The notes below the pieces were generated by a model that did no database searches, was not told where the DNA came from, and was given only the letters and a program-made list of their open reading frames with translations. Both the position numbers and the translations under genes were made by a program. Positions 40,022 through 48,477 of a stretch of DNA of 64,000 bases are shown here, piece by piece. Numbering within the stretch: position 1 is the stretch's first letter; each line of letters starts with the position of its first letter. This DNA comes from Alphaproteobacteria bacterium (lineage in GTDB: Bacteria > Pseudomonadota > Alphaproteobacteria > Caulobacterales > Aquidulcibacteraceae), in assembly GCA_016124655.1 (NCBI GenBank), contig WGNI01000001.1:1-64000 (forward strand), written 5' to 3'.

Positions 40022-41001
40022 TGGACCTTCCGACAATCAAGGATCTTCGCGACGCGGCGGCGCGTCTTGCGCCGCACGTGCGCAGGACGCCCCTTCTGGA
40101 GAGCGATGCGCTGAATGCGCAAACCGGGGCGCGGCTTTTGGTGAAGGCGGAGTGCCTGCAGCGGTTCGGCTCATTCAAGCTGCGCGGCGCGACCAATTGC
40201 ATCGCGGCGATGTCGCCGGACGTGCGCAAGAATGGCGTCGCGGCGTTCTCTTCGGGCAATCATGCGATTGCGGTCGCTGCGGCCGCGCGTACGTTCGGCG
40301 TGCCTGCGGTGATCGTGATGCCTGGCGATGCGCCGCGCGCAAAGACCCATCAAGTGCGCGCTCTGGGCGGCGAGGTGATCGCATATGACCGCGTACGCGA
40401 AGATCGCGAGATCATTCTCGGCGCGATTGCGCGCGAACGCGGCCTGCCGATCGTGCGCCCGTTCGATGATCCATTCGTGATCGCTGGTCAGGGCACGTGT
40501 GGGCTGGAGATTGCGGACGATTTGACCGCGCTGGGGCTTGCGCCTGACGTCGCGCTGGCGCCGGCGAGCGGAGGAGGGCTTGCATCCGGGCTCGCGCTTG
40601 CGCTGCGGGATCGTTTTCCCAAAGTCGAAATCTATCCGGTGGAGCCGGAAGGGCATGACGATTTGCGCCGCTCTCTGGCGGCGGGCGCGATCGTTGAGAA
40701 CGCGCCGGGCGTGCGCTCGATCTGCGATGCGCTGATGGCGCAGCGCATGGGCGATTTGCCGTTCGCGATCGGCGCGGATGGATTCGCGGATGCGATTGCC
40801 GTCAGCGACGATTCCGTGCGCGCGGCGATGCGCGCGGCGTTCGCCCGGTTGAAGATTGTGGTGGAGCCCGGCGGCGCGGCGGCGCTCGCGGCGGTGTTGA
40901 GCGGCGCGATTGACGTGCGGGGCAAGACGGTCGTCGTCATCGCCAGCGGCGGCAATGTCGATGCAGACGTCTTCGCCGATGTTCTACGGGACGCGAACTA
41001 G
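40021..41001 (+). CDS. Threonine/serine dehydratase-like PLP enzyme
   Basis: Fold-type II PLP enzyme of 326 residues, probably threonine ammonia-lyase (catabolic type) or a serine racemase-like dehydratase. The PLP lysine is Lys53 in FGSFKLRGA. SSGNHAIAVAAAA and the glycine-rich phosphate loop ASGGGLASGLA are present. It has no C-terminal ACT domain, so it is not the isoleucine-regulated biosynthetic IlvA. It overlaps hrpB by one base and is convergent with the transglycosylase gene, overlapping it by four bases. Confidence 0.85.
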   Translation: MDLPTIKDLRDAAARLAPHVRRTPLLESDALNAQTGARLLVKAECLQRFGSFKLRGATNCIAAMSPDVRKNGVAAFSSGNHAIAVAAAARTFGVPAVIVMPGDAPRAKTHQVRALGGEVIAYDRVREDREIILGAIARERGLPIVRPFDDPFVIAGQGTCGLEIADDLTALGLAPDVALAPASGGGLASGLALALRDRFPKVEIYPVEPEGHDDLRRSLAAGAIVENAPGVRSICDALMAQRMGDLPFAIGADGFADAIAVSDDSVRAAMRAAFARLKIVVEPGGAAALAAVLSGAIDVRGKTVVVIASGGNVDADVFADVLRDAN

Positions 41002-43061
41002 CCGCCGCGGCGCAGGTCCTGTTCGATCATCAAGGGCGCGGGCGCGCCTGAGAGCCTGTGACGATAGACCTGCACGTTCTCCAAGACGCGCTGCACATAA
41101 TTGCGGGTTTCGCTGAACGGGATCAGTTCGATCCAATCGACCACGTCGACCGAACGCGCGCGCGGGTCGCCCCATTCCTCGATCCATTCGCGCGCGCGGC
41201 CAGGCCCGGCATTGTAGGCCGCGATCGTCAGCACGTAGGAGCCATTGAAGCTGTCGAGCAGATCGCTCAAATGTCTCGCGCCGAGCGTGATGTTGTACGT
41301 GGTGTTCGCGTTCAGCGCGGCGGGCCCGTCATAGGACATGCCGTAGCGATTGGCCGTCAGGCGCGCGGTCGCTGGCATCAGTTGCATCAAGCCGCGTGCG
41401 CCCACGGAGCTGACCGCGTTGGGATCGAACTCGCTTTCCTGGCGGATGATGGCGAGCACCAGCGCGGGCTCGGGCCGTGTCGAGGTCTGCACGAAATCCG
41501 GCAGCGGAATGAGCGGGTAGGCGGAGTTCGGCGCGACGATCCCGCGATGCAGACCGGCCTTGGCGCTGCGCACGGCCGTGCGCATGAAGGATTGTTCGCG
41601 CGCAAGCTCCGACAGCAATTCCAACTCGTCGGCGTTGTCGAGCGCATCGTCGAGATAATAGGCCACGCTTTCGAAATCGCGCTGCGAGCCGACTTCGGCG
41701 ATGAGACGCAGCGCGCGCACGACTTCGCGGTTTTCGAAGCGCTGCCGCACTTCGCGCGATGGCGGTCCGTCATTGGGCAGCGTGATGCGGTGATTGGGAT
41801 CGCGCTCGGCTGCGGCGAGCTGACCATAAAACGCGAAATCGTAGCGCGCGGCTTCAGTCAGGCGCGCATTGGATTCGTCGCGATTGCCGAGCGCCTTCGC
41901 CGCCTGAGCGCGCCAGTAGAGCGCGCGCGAGCGCGACACGGGCGTCGACACGTTTTCATCGAGATGCGTGAAGTGGCCCGCCGCCAAGGTGGGCTGATTG
42001 GTGAAGCGCAACGCCAGCCAGCCCGCCAGCCATTCGGCGTCGGCGAAGGCGGCGCCGGACGTCATGCCGTGATCGGCGACCAGACGGTAGGCCAGCGGAT
42101 AGTCGCGCGCCTTCATCGCCCGGGACACATAGAGGCGGCGCTCGGCGAAGATGTCGTCGCGCGTAGCGGGCGGCGCGTCCGTCGGCCGGATCTGTGCGGC
42201 GACGGAGATGGCGACTTCCGGCCGCCCGGTGCGGCGAATGTATTGCGTGCGATCGTACAAAAGGCCCGGCGCGTCGCGCAACGCGGCGGGTACGGCGTCG
42301 ACTGCCGCCTGGAGCCCGCGGCGCTGGCGCGTCTGCAGCGCGATGCGCGCACGCGTCAGCGCCTGCTGGGAAGACGACAAGCGCGTCGACAGCCTGGACG
42401 CCGCAGAGCGTTCGCCGCGCCACAAGAGCAAGTCCACTCGGGCGGCGTGGTCATCGGCAGTCAAAGCGGACCCGAATCGGGCGAGCGCCTCATCCTCCGC
42501 GCGGGGCGTGAGCGCATTGTCGCGCCAGGCGCCACGGGCGATGGCGGTCGCTTCTGAGCGCCGGCCGAGATCGGCGTAGGCGGCCGCGAGCGCGATCTTG
42601 CCGTCGCCGGTCAGCGGACCATCGTCCTGGCCCAGAAAATCAATCCGTTGCTGCGCCAGCAGCGCGGAGTCGAAGATGGCCTGTTCGGCGCGCTGGCGCA
42701 TGGTGGCGCGGCCCGGCCAATCGGAAAAGGTGTTCAGCGCGGTCGCCAACTCGCTGAAGCTCAAAGGGGCCGACCGGTCGGAGGCATAGCGCCAGTCCAG
42801 GATGCGGCGCACCAGGGCGTCGGACGCGCCGGCGCGCAGCGTGCGCACGCCGGCCCAATCGCCCGAAGAGGCGGCGCTGAGGCCATCGCGCAGGCGTGAC
42901 ATTTCCGTAGCGGCGGGCCGCGGCGGCAGCACCAGCGCGGTGGCCGCGCCGGAGGCCGGTTCAGTGGCTTCCGCGACGCGCCGGGACCAGCCGCTGGCCG
43001 CGAGCAGCGCCGCCATCGCCAGGATGGCCGCAACGCCGAGGGCTTGGGTCCACCGCTTCAT
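40998..43061 (-). CDS. Soluble lytic murein transglycosylase (Slt family)
   Basis: Cleaves peptidoglycan glycan strands with formation of 1,6-anhydro ends in the periplasm. It has 687 residues from the ATG at 43061, with an N-terminal hydrophobic segment (8-23) as signal or anchor. A long alpha-helical superhelical region spans about 60-510. The C-terminal SLT domain contains catalytic Glu542 in IIRQESEFDPNAVSSVGARGLMQLMPATA and later YNAGPGRAREW. A purine-rich GAAGGG lies upstream. Confidence 0.93.
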   Translation of the reverse strand: MKRWTQALGVAAILAMAALLAASGWSRRVAEATEPASGAATALVLPPRPAATEMSRLRDGLSAASSGDWAGVRTLRAGASDALVRRILDWRYASDRSAPLSFSELATALNTFSDWPGRATMRQRAEQAIFDSALLAQQRIDFLGQDDGPLTGDGKIALAAAYADLGRRSEATAIARGAWRDNALTPRAEDEALARFGSALTADDHAARVDLLLWRGERSAASRLSTRLSSSQQALTRARIALQTRQRRGLQAAVDAVPAALRDAPGLLYDRTQYIRRTGRPEVAISVAAQIRPTDAPPATRDDIFAERRLYVSRAMKARDYPLAYRLVADHGMTSGAAFADAEWLAGWLALRFTNQPTLAAGHFTHLDENVSTPVSRSRALYWRAQAAKALGNRDESNARLTEAARYDFAFYGQLAAAERDPNHRITLPNDGPPSREVRQRFENREVVRALRLIAEVGSQRDFESVAYYLDDALDNADELELLSELAREQSFMRTAVRSAKAGLHRGIVAPNSAYPLIPLPDFVQTSTRPEPALVLAIIRQESEFDPNAVSSVGARGLMQLMPATARLTANRYGMSYDGPAALNANTTYNITLGARHLSDLLDSFNGSYVLTIAAYNAGPGRAREWIEEWGDPRARSVDVVDWIELIPFSETRNYVQRVLENVQVYRHRLSGAPAPLMIEQDLRRGG

Positions 43062-43258
43062 GCCTGACCCTTCAGCTTGCGGGCGCGCGGGTTCCGCGCG
43101 TACTCTCAAACGCTTGGACGGCGAACGCTTAGACGGGCCTCGCGCGCGCCGCCCGCGCTCCAAGTTCTGTTTGGCCTTCATTGTGAATCCCACACCGCGC
43201 TTTTGTGCGGCAGGAATCGCGTCATGACCACCTCGTTTCCACGGTCCCTCACAAACTC

Positions 43259-44140
43259 ATGATCGAAGGCTCCATTCCAGCACTCATCACGCCCATGCGG
43301 GACGGCGTCCTTGACGAGACCGCGCTGGCGGACCTGGTCGAGCGGCATATTGCGGCGGGCACGCACGCGCTCGCGCCCTGCGGCACAACCGGAGAATCCG
43401 CGACGCTGACGGACGCTGAACATGAACGCGTTGTGACGATCGTCGTGCGGGCCGCGGCGGGGCGCATCCCTGTGATCGCTGGTTGCGGCGCCGCAGGCCC
43501 AGCGCACGCCATCGCTCTGGCGAAGACCGCCAAACGCATCGGCGCGGACGCCGCTTTGATCGTAACGCCTTACTATAACCGCCCCAGTCAGGACGGGCTT
43601 TTCGCCCATTTCAAGGCGATCCATGACGCCGTGCAATTGCCGGTCATTCTCTACAATGTACCGGTGCGCACCGGAGTCGATCTGTTGCCGGAAACCGTGG
43701 CGCGGCTGGCGCAGCTGCCGAACGTGATCGGCCTGAAAGACGCCAGCCGCGATCTGGAGCGCACGCCGCGCCATCGCGCCTTGTGCGGCGACGATTTCAT
43801 CCTGCTCTCCGGCGAGGACGGCACCGCGCTCGGCTTCAATGCGATGGGCGGAACCGGCTGCATTTCGGTTACGGCGAACGCTGCGCCGGAGGCGTGCGCG
43901 GCGCTGCAGAACGCCATGGCCGCCGGCGCTTGGACCGATGCGCGCGCGATCAATGCGCGGCTGGCGGATTTGCATCGCGCGATGTTCTGCGAGCCAAGTC
44001 CCGCGCCGGCGAAATACGCTGCGTCGCTGCGCGGTTGGTGCAGCGATGAGGCGCGGCTGCCGATTGTTGGCTTGAGCGATGGCGCCAAGGAAATCGTGCG
44101 TGCGGCGCTCGTCAAGGCCGGCGCCGAGTTGGCGGCATGA
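43259..44140 (+). CDS. dapA: 4-hydroxy-tetrahydrodipicolinate synthase
   Basis: Condenses pyruvate with aspartate semialdehyde, the first committed step of lysine and diaminopimelate synthesis. It has 293 residues from the ATG at 43259. [22 protein letters not shown], Tyr132 and Arg137 ([10 protein letters not shown]) and Schiff-base Lys160 (VIGLKDAS) are all in place. It overlaps smpB by four bases, an arrangement frequent in alphaproteobacteria. Its product feeds the cell wall that the neighbouring transglycosylase remodels. Confidence 0.97.
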   Translation: MIEGSIPALITPMRDGVLDETALADLVERHIAAGTHALAPCGTTGESATLTDAEHERVVTIVVRAAAGRIPVIAGCGAAGPAHAIALAKTAKRIGADAALIVTPYYNRPSQDGLFAHFKAIHDAVQLPVILYNVPVRTGVDLLPETVARLAQLPNVIGLKDASRDLERTPRHRALCGDDFILLSGEDGTALGFNAMGGTGCISVTANAAPEACAALQNAMAAGAWTDARAINARLADLHRAMFCEPSPAPAKYAASLRGWCSDEARLPIVGLSDGAKEIVRAALVKAGAELAA

Positions 44141-44607
44141 CGGCAAAAACCGGCGCGTACAAGCTCGTCGCGGAAAACCGGCGCGCGCGCTTCGACTATC
44201 TGTTGGAGGAAACTTTCGAGGCCGGCATCCAACTGCTCGGCACGGAGGTGAAGTCGCTGCGGCTGGGCAAGGCGAACATCGCGGAAAGCTATGCGAGCCC
44301 GGAACGCGGGGAATTGTATCTGATCAACGCCTATATTCCGGAGTACGCGCCGGCGTCGCAGTTCAATCACGAGCCGCGCAGGGCGCGGAAACTGCTGGTG
44401 AAGCGGCGCGAACTGAACAAATTCTTCGGCGCGGTGGAGCGCGAAGGCCGCACGCTTGTGCCGCTGAAGCTCTATTTCAACGAACGCGGCATGGCGAAGC
44501 TTGAGTTGGCGCTGGCCAAGGGCAAGAAGGCGCATGACAAGCGCGAGGCGAGCAAAGAGCGCGATTGGAAGCGCCAGCAGGCGCGGCTGATGCGCGAGAA
44601 GGGATAA
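44137..44607 (+). CDS. smpB: SsrA-binding protein SmpB
   Basis: Binds tmRNA and directs it to stalled ribosomes for trans-translation. It has 156 residues. [40 protein letters not shown] and the basic C-terminal tail [23 protein letters not shown], which enters the mRNA channel, are complete. It is coupled to dapA by ATGA. The tmRNA gene is not in this window. Confidence 0.97.
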   Translation: MTAKTGAYKLVAENRRARFDYLLEETFEAGIQLLGTEVKSLRLGKANIAESYASPERGELYLINAYIPEYAPASQFNHEPRRARKLLVKRRELNKFFGAVEREGRTLVPLKLYFNERGMAKLELALAKGKKAHDKREASKERDWKRQQARLMREKG

Positions 44608-44618
44608 GGAGGCACGCC

Positions 44619-45176
44619 ATGGCCGAGCAATTTCCCGCGCTGACGCCGGAGTTGCAGGCGTTCATCGCCAAGCAGCACGTGTTCTTTGTCGCGTCAGCCA
44701 TGGCGGAAGGGCGTATCAATCTGTCGCCCAAGGGGCTCGACGCGTTTCGCGTGATCGACGCCAACACCGCGGCCTATCTCGACGTTACCGGCAGCGGTGC
44801 GGAGACCGCCGCGCATCTGCGTGCCGATGGGCGGCTGACGATCATGATGTGCGCGTTCGAAGGCCCGCCGCGGATTTTGCGACTTTATGGCCGCGGCGTA
44901 TCGCTGCCGCGCGGAACCGACGCGTACGCCGCGTTGTTGCACAATCATTGGGCCAATGAAGAGACCCCCGGCGCGCGGCAGATCGTGCGGCTTGATATCG
45001 ACATGGTGCAGACCTCGTGCGGCTATGCGGTGCCGAACTTCACCTATCAGGGCGAGCGCCCTTCACTGATCAATTGGGCGGAAGCGAAAGGCGAAGAGGG
45101 ATTGCGCGCGTATCGCGCGGAAAAGAACCGCTTCAGCCTCGACGGCGCGCCGACCGGTTTGGGCGGGGCGCAATAA
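44619..45176 (+). CDS. Pyridoxamine 5'-phosphate oxidase-fold protein
   Basis: A 185-residue split-barrel flavin-binding protein. ALTPELQAFIAKQHVFFVASAMAEGRINLSPKG and the following TAAYLDVTGSGAETAAHLRADGRLTIMMCAF match the PPOX / pyridoxamine-oxidase-like family, which includes FMN- and F420-linked reductases and heme-binding proteins. It is not PdxH by length or motifs. GGAGG lies 7 bases before the ATG, 11 bases after smpB. Confidence 0.8.
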   Translation: MAEQFPALTPELQAFIAKQHVFFVASAMAEGRINLSPKGLDAFRVIDANTAAYLDVTGSGAETAAHLRADGRLTIMMCAFEGPPRILRLYGRGVSLPRGTDAYAALLHNHWANEETPGARQIVRLDIDMVQTSCGYAVPNFTYQGERPSLINWAEAKGEEGLRAYRAEKNRFSLDGAPTGLGGAQ

Positions 45177-45203
45177 AGGGCCCGGGGCGGGCCTGGCGGG
45201 ATC

Positions 45204-45590
45204 TCAGCTCCCAGATTGCAGAACGGCCGTGTCGAAGATCACGTGCTCTTCCACCGCCATCCCGTTCTTGATGCGAAAGCGATCAACGCCCAGCCATGTT
45301 CGCCGCGCGCCGCCGATGACGGCAGAGGATTCCCACGCGATATAGAGACGCTCGCCGTTGCCCGCGCAATCGAGGGGTTTGACCGTCATGTCGACCATCG
45401 TCGCGAGCATGCCTGTCATGACGTCGATGTATTCGGTCCCGGAGAATGTGCCGGCGCCGCTGAAATGGATTGTCGCGTCCGGGGCAATCAATTCCGCCAC
45501 GCGCGGGCCTGTGGGCGCTGACCAGAACGATTTGAAGCGCTCAAAGAAATTCCGGTGTTCGGCGGTCAGCGCGTCTGATGTGTCGGTCAT
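45204..45590 (-). CDS. NTF2-like (SnoaL-type) protein, divergent from the MarR gene
   Basis: A 128-residue NTF2-like fold: AEHRNFFERFKSFWSAPTGPRVAELIAPDATIHFSGAG, then TVKPLDCAGNGERLYIAWESSAVIGG and FRIKNGMAVEEHVIFD. Such proteins may be small isomerases, hydrolases or ligand-binding proteins; no activity can be assigned. I start it at the ATG at 45590, with GAGGGA about 10 bases upstream. It is transcribed away from a MarR-type regulator, and its likely promoter contains a regulator-like dyad, so it is the best candidate target of that regulator. Confidence 0.75.
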   Translation of the reverse strand: MTDTSDALTAEHRNFFERFKSFWSAPTGPRVAELIAPDATIHFSGAGTFSGTEYIDVMTGMLATMVDMTVKPLDCAGNGERLYIAWESSAVIGGARRTWLGVDRFRIKNGMAVEEHVIFDTAVLQSGS

Positions 45591-45626
45591 GGCCCGTTCA
45601 TCCCTCGACAACTTGGAAGGAGTTCG

Positions 45627-45656
45627 AGTATATGTGCGTGATGCACATATCTGCAA
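45627..45656 (-). promoter_or_regulatory. Putative promoter of the NTF2-like gene
   Basis: Reading the minus strand, TTGCAG is followed after 18 bases by TATACT (minus strand, 45632-45627). The spacer contains most of dyad 1, a classical position for repression. The -35 box matches the consensus only in TTG. Confidence 0.4.
45630..45650. promoter_or_regulatory. Operator-like dyad 1
   Basis: A perfect 8-bp inverted repeat ATATGTGC / GCACATAT with a 5-base spacer. This is the size and form expected of a MarR-dimer operator. It lies in the shared control region of the divergent NTF2-like and MarR genes. Confidence 0.65.
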
Positions 45657-45694
45657 GAAAAAAACGTGTGCGACGCACATGTGTGTCCAAATGA
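45632..45694 (+). CDS. Possible 20-codon leader ORF ahead of the MarR gene
   Basis: AAGGAG (45617-45622) is placed 9 bases before the ATG at 45632. The frame runs 20 codons through both dyads and stops in TGA at 45692-45694, overlapping an in-frame MarR ATG at 45691 (ATGA). The peptide has Cys at 2 and 17 and a basic ARKKRVRR core. It could couple translation of the regulator to the leader. Alternatively the same ribosome-binding site serves a GTG start of MarR itself at 45634. Speculative. Confidence 0.35.
   Translation: MCVMHISARKKRVRRTCVSK
45664..45682. promoter_or_regulatory. Operator-like dyad 2
   Basis: A near-perfect 9-bp inverted repeat ACGTGTGCG / CGCACATGT with a one-base centre and one mismatch. 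It shares the ATGTGC/GCACAT half site with dyad 1 (inner spacing 3 instead of 5). The centres are 33 bases apart, about three helical turns. Confidence 0.55.
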
Positions 45695-46200
45695 TCGATT
45701 ACGCTGCAAATCTGCTTGGCGTGGTCGGCCTGGCCGTGGCTGACCGCATGGAGCGCGCCGCACGCGACATTCTGAGCCATGCTGGTGAGACCCCCGCCGC
45801 GGTCGTCGTCATCGGATATGGTCTTGGGCCATCCAACGAGCAGCTGCGCCGCATTCTTGGTCTGTCGCATCCGGGTTCGGTGCGCCTGGTCGATCGGCTT
45901 GTGGGCGATGGTTTGGTCGAGCGCCGCGCGGGACGCGATAAGCGCGCCATTGCACTCTACCTCACCAAACGCGGCCGCATATTCCGCGAGAAACTGCTCA
46001 AAGAGCGGCTCGCCGCAATCCGGCCGCTTCTGACCCCGCTGACCGAGGCGGAACGAGAAACCTTAGCGGCGCTGCTGCACAAAGTGCTCGCCAGCATGGA
46101 CACGACGGACCTCGAGCGCTGCAATCTCTGCCGGTTGTGCGATGATCGCGTGTGCACCAATTGCCCGATTCCCGCGGATTTCCGCGCAGCGCAAGGATAG
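45691..46200 (+). CDS. MarR-type regulator with C-terminal cysteine cluster
   Basis: Winged-helix regulator, 169 residues from the ATG at 45691. Helices at the N-terminus (LLGVVGLAVADRMERAARDIL) would form the dimer interface. The recognition region is NEQLRRILGLSHPGSVRLVDRLVGDGLVERRAGRDKRAIALYLTKRG. The tail has five cysteines in CX2CX2CX4CX2C (Cys144-158), fitting metal or redox sensing. The start is uncertain: an ATG at 45679 or a GTG at 45634 behind a good AAGGAG are alternatives. It is divergent from the NTF2-like gene and probably controls it and itself. Confidence 0.85.
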   Translation: MIDYAANLLGVVGLAVADRMERAARDILSHAGETPAAVVVIGYGLGPSNEQLRRILGLSHPGSVRLVDRLVGDGLVERRAGRDKRAIALYLTKRGRIFREKLLKERLAAIRPLLTPLTEAERETLAALLHKVLASMDTTDLERCNLCRLCDDRVCTNCPIPADFRAAQG

Positions 46201-46228
46201 CGGATCGCGCATTGGCGTGGCGTCCGGA

Positions 46229-46870
46229 CTACCTGTCCAAAATCGCCTTCGCCCGGGCGAAAACCGCTTCAAACATCTCCGTGGTGAGCCGACGGGTCTG
46301 GGTGTTGTAGCGCGAGCAATGATAACTCGACAGAAGCGTGCGCCCATCCGGAAGCGCGGATTCTGCGCCGTGCGCGAACTTCGCGTCGCCGGGTTTGAGC
46401 GCGTGCGCGCGCAGCACGCTTTCATGCGCGATCGAGCCCAGCGCGAGGATCAGGCGCAAGCTTGGCAACGCTGCGATGCGTGCAGATAGAAACGGCCGGC
46501 AGGTCGCGATCTCGGCGGGCGTCGGCTTGTTTTCCGGCGGCGCGCAGCGCACGGCGTTGGTGATCATCGCGCGCTTCAAAGTGAATCCATCGGCGGGATC
46601 GGCGCGATAGGTTCCTTGCGCGAAATCGAACTTTTTCAGCGTGCCGTACAGCAAGTCGCCGGCATAATCGCCCGTGAACGGCCGCCCCGTGCGATTGGCG
46701 CCGGTTCGGCCTGGCGCCAGACCGACCACGAGGAGTTCCGCTTTCGGATCGCCGAAGGAGGGCGCAGCGCCATTGAACCAGGCGGGTTCGGCGCGCGCAT
46801 TTTCCGCGCGGTACGCCGCCAGCCTTGGGCATAAAGCGCAATCACGCGGCGCTTCGGCTGGCGCGGTCAT
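46229..46870 (-). CDS. Family 5 (UDGb-type) uracil-DNA glycosylase
   Basis: Base-excision repair enzyme removing uracil and possibly other deaminated bases from DNA. It has 213 residues. Cys11, Cys14, Cys109 and Cys124 are placed as the 4Fe-4S ligands of the family. Motif 1 GLAPGRTGANRTGRPFTGDYAGD (about 50-72) is the family 5 form, lacking the usual polar catalytic residue of family 4. The C-terminal motif is SSYHCSRYNTQTRRLT. It overlaps the NYN-domain gene by four bases. Confidence 0.9.
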   Translation of the reverse strand: MTAPAEAPRDCALCPRLAAYRAENARAEPAWFNGAAPSFGDPKAELLVVGLAPGRTGANRTGRPFTGDYAGDLLYGTLKKFDFAQGTYRADPADGFTLKRAMITNAVRCAPPENKPTPAEIATCRPFLSARIAALPSLRLILALGSIAHESVLRAHALKPGDAKFAHGAESALPDGRTLLSSYHCSRYNTQTRRLTTEMFEAVFARAKAILDR

Positions 46871-47478
46871 GCGTCATCCGGATAATCGTCTTCGTCGTCA
46901 AACCGGCCTGCCGGCGCGCGGTCGCGCTCGCGCGGCGGGCGCCCGACCAAACTGGCGAGATCGGCAAGATCGAGGAAGGCGTCGGCCTGACGGCGCAGAT
47001 CGTCTGCGATGGCGGGCGGATTGGCGCGAATGGTAGAGACCACCGTCACGCGCACGCCGCGGCGCTGCACGGCCGCCACGAGCGGGGTGAAATCGCCGTC
47101 GCCGGAAAACAGGAAGGCGTGGTCGCACCAGCTCGCCGCATCGAGCATGTCGACGGCGATGTCGACATCCATGTCGCCCTTGAAGCGTTTGCGGCCGTTG
47201 GCGTCCATGTATTCGCGCGCCGGCTTGGTGATGACGCTGTAGCCGTTATAATCGAGCCAATCGACCAGCGGACGAATGGGTGAAAATTCTTGGTCCTCGA
47301 CGATCGCGGTATAGTAATTGGCGCGTACGAAACGGCCCCGGGCGCGAAACTCGCTGAGCAACTTCTTATAGTCGATGTCGACCGCGACGCCGCGCGCCGC
47401 CGAATACAGATTGGCGCCGTCGATAAACACGGCCACGCGCTCTTTGGGGTGGATCAGTCTTTCAAAATGGCTCGTCAT
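46867..47478 (-). CDS. NYN-domain (LabA/DUF88-like) putative ribonuclease
   Basis: PIN-like NYN nuclease fold of 203 residues. The acidic active-site residues are visible in FIDGANLY (Asp20), KGDMDVDIAVDML (Asp104/106) and FSGDGDFTPLV (Asp127/129). LabA-like proteins are thought to process RNA, but substrates are mostly unknown. The last 25 residues are an acidic/basic disordered tail. It is followed by the uracil-DNA glycosylase gene with a four-base overlap and is divergent from folK. Confidence 0.85.
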   Translation of the reverse strand: MTSHFERLIHPKERVAVFIDGANLYSAARGVAVDIDYKKLLSEFRARGRFVRANYYTAIVEDQEFSPIRPLVDWLDYNGYSVITKPAREYMDANGRKRFKGDMDVDIAVDMLDAASWCDHAFLFSGDGDFTPLVAAVQRRGVRVTVVSTIRANPPAIADDLRRQADAFLDLADLASLVGRPPRERDRAPAGRFDDEDDYPDDA

Positions 47479-47498
47479 CAGGGCGATGGGTCCGATCT

Positions 47499-48050
47499 AT
47501 GGGCGTAAATCAACAGCGCGATGCGCTCGAGGCGGGCCACCCATACGCGGTGATCGGGCTCGGCGCGAATCTGCCGTTTGAGGGCCTGGCCGGCCCGGAC
47601 CTGTTGTCGGCGGCGGCGGACGCGGTGGAGGCGACGCTGGGCGGCGGCGGTCTCCGGTCGGGGGTATGGGCCAGCCCGGCCTGGCCGCAGCCCAGCGATC
47701 AGCCGGCCTACGTCAACGCCGTCATGGCGCTGCGCGCTCCGGCCGGGATGGGGCCGCGGGCCATTTTGGAAGCCTTATTGGCAATCGAGCGCCAGTTCGG
47801 GCGAGAGCGGCGCATCCCATGGGGCGCGCGGACCATGGACCTCGACCTCTTGGATGCCGGGGGCGCGGTCGTTGAGGCCGAGGGGCTGATCCTGCCCCAT
47901 CCCCGTCTGCACCAACGCGCCTTCGTACTGGCCCCGCTGGCTGAAATTCTGCCCGACTGGCGTCACCCCGTGTTGGGGGAGAGGGCCGCGGCCCTTCTGG
48001 GCCGACTGCCGGATCTGGGCTCCACGCGCCGGCTTGCGGCCCAGCTTTAG
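47499..48050 (+). CDS. folK: 2-amino-4-hydroxy-6-hydroxymethyldihydropteridine pyrophosphokinase
   Basis: Transfers pyrophosphate from ATP to 6-hydroxymethyl-dihydropterin in folate synthesis. It has 183 residues. Motifs are [41 protein letters not shown] (the Mg-binding DLD signature) and [19 protein letters not shown]. The family's EXXFGR loop appears as [10 protein letters not shown]. Upstream of rpoZ. Confidence 0.93.
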   Translation: MGVNQQRDALEAGHPYAVIGLGANLPFEGLAGPDLLSAAADAVEATLGGGGLRSGVWASPAWPQPSDQPAYVNAVMALRAPAGMGPRAILEALLAIERQFGRERRIPWGARTMDLDLLDAGGAVVEAEGLILPHPRLHQRAFVLAPLAEILPDWRHPVLGERAAALLGRLPDLGSTRRLAAQL

Positions 48051-48124
48051 CTGGCCGCTGCAGTTGCGAAGGACGGGCCGGGGGCTTATCCTTGAGGTTT
48101 GCTCCCAGAAAACGAGGCGAACCC

Positions 48125-48475
48125 TTGGCCCGCGTCACCGTCGAAGACTGCATTGAGAAAGTGCCGAACCGCTTTTCGCTGGTTCTGCTCGCCGCGCACC
48201 GTGCGCGCGAAATCTCCTCCGGCGCGCAGCCGCTGGTGGATCGCGACCGGGACAAAGACCCCGTTGTGGCGTTGCGCGAGATCGCGGAAGACGCCGTCTC
48301 CACTGATGAGCTGCGCGACAGCCTGATCTTCCAATACCAGGACGTGCAGCCCGCCGCGCGTGCGGAAGACGAGCAAGACCTCATCGCGCTCGCCGCGCCT
48401 GTGGAGACCAGCGAAGACGAAGTCTTGCGCGCGCTGCAGGCCGAAGCAGAGGCCCAACGCGACGAGCGGTACTAA
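48125..48475 (+). CDS. rpoZ: RNA polymerase omega subunit
   Basis: Small subunit that stabilises the beta-prime subunit and in proteobacteria forms one ppGpp-binding site. It has 116 residues. The start is a TTG at 48125 ([31 protein letters not shown]), preceded by GAGG at good spacing; an earlier in-frame TTG gives a non-conserved extension. The C-terminus is acidic. The (p)ppGpp synthetase/hydrolase gene begins 2 bases after its stop, so target and signal enzyme are co-expressed. Confidence 0.95.
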   Translation: MARVTVEDCIEKVPNRFSLVLLAAHRAREISSGAQPLVDRDRDKDPVVALREIAEDAVSTDELRDSLIFQYQDVQPAARAEDEQDLIALAAPVETSEDEVLRALQAEAEAQRDERY

Positions 48476-48477
48476 AC

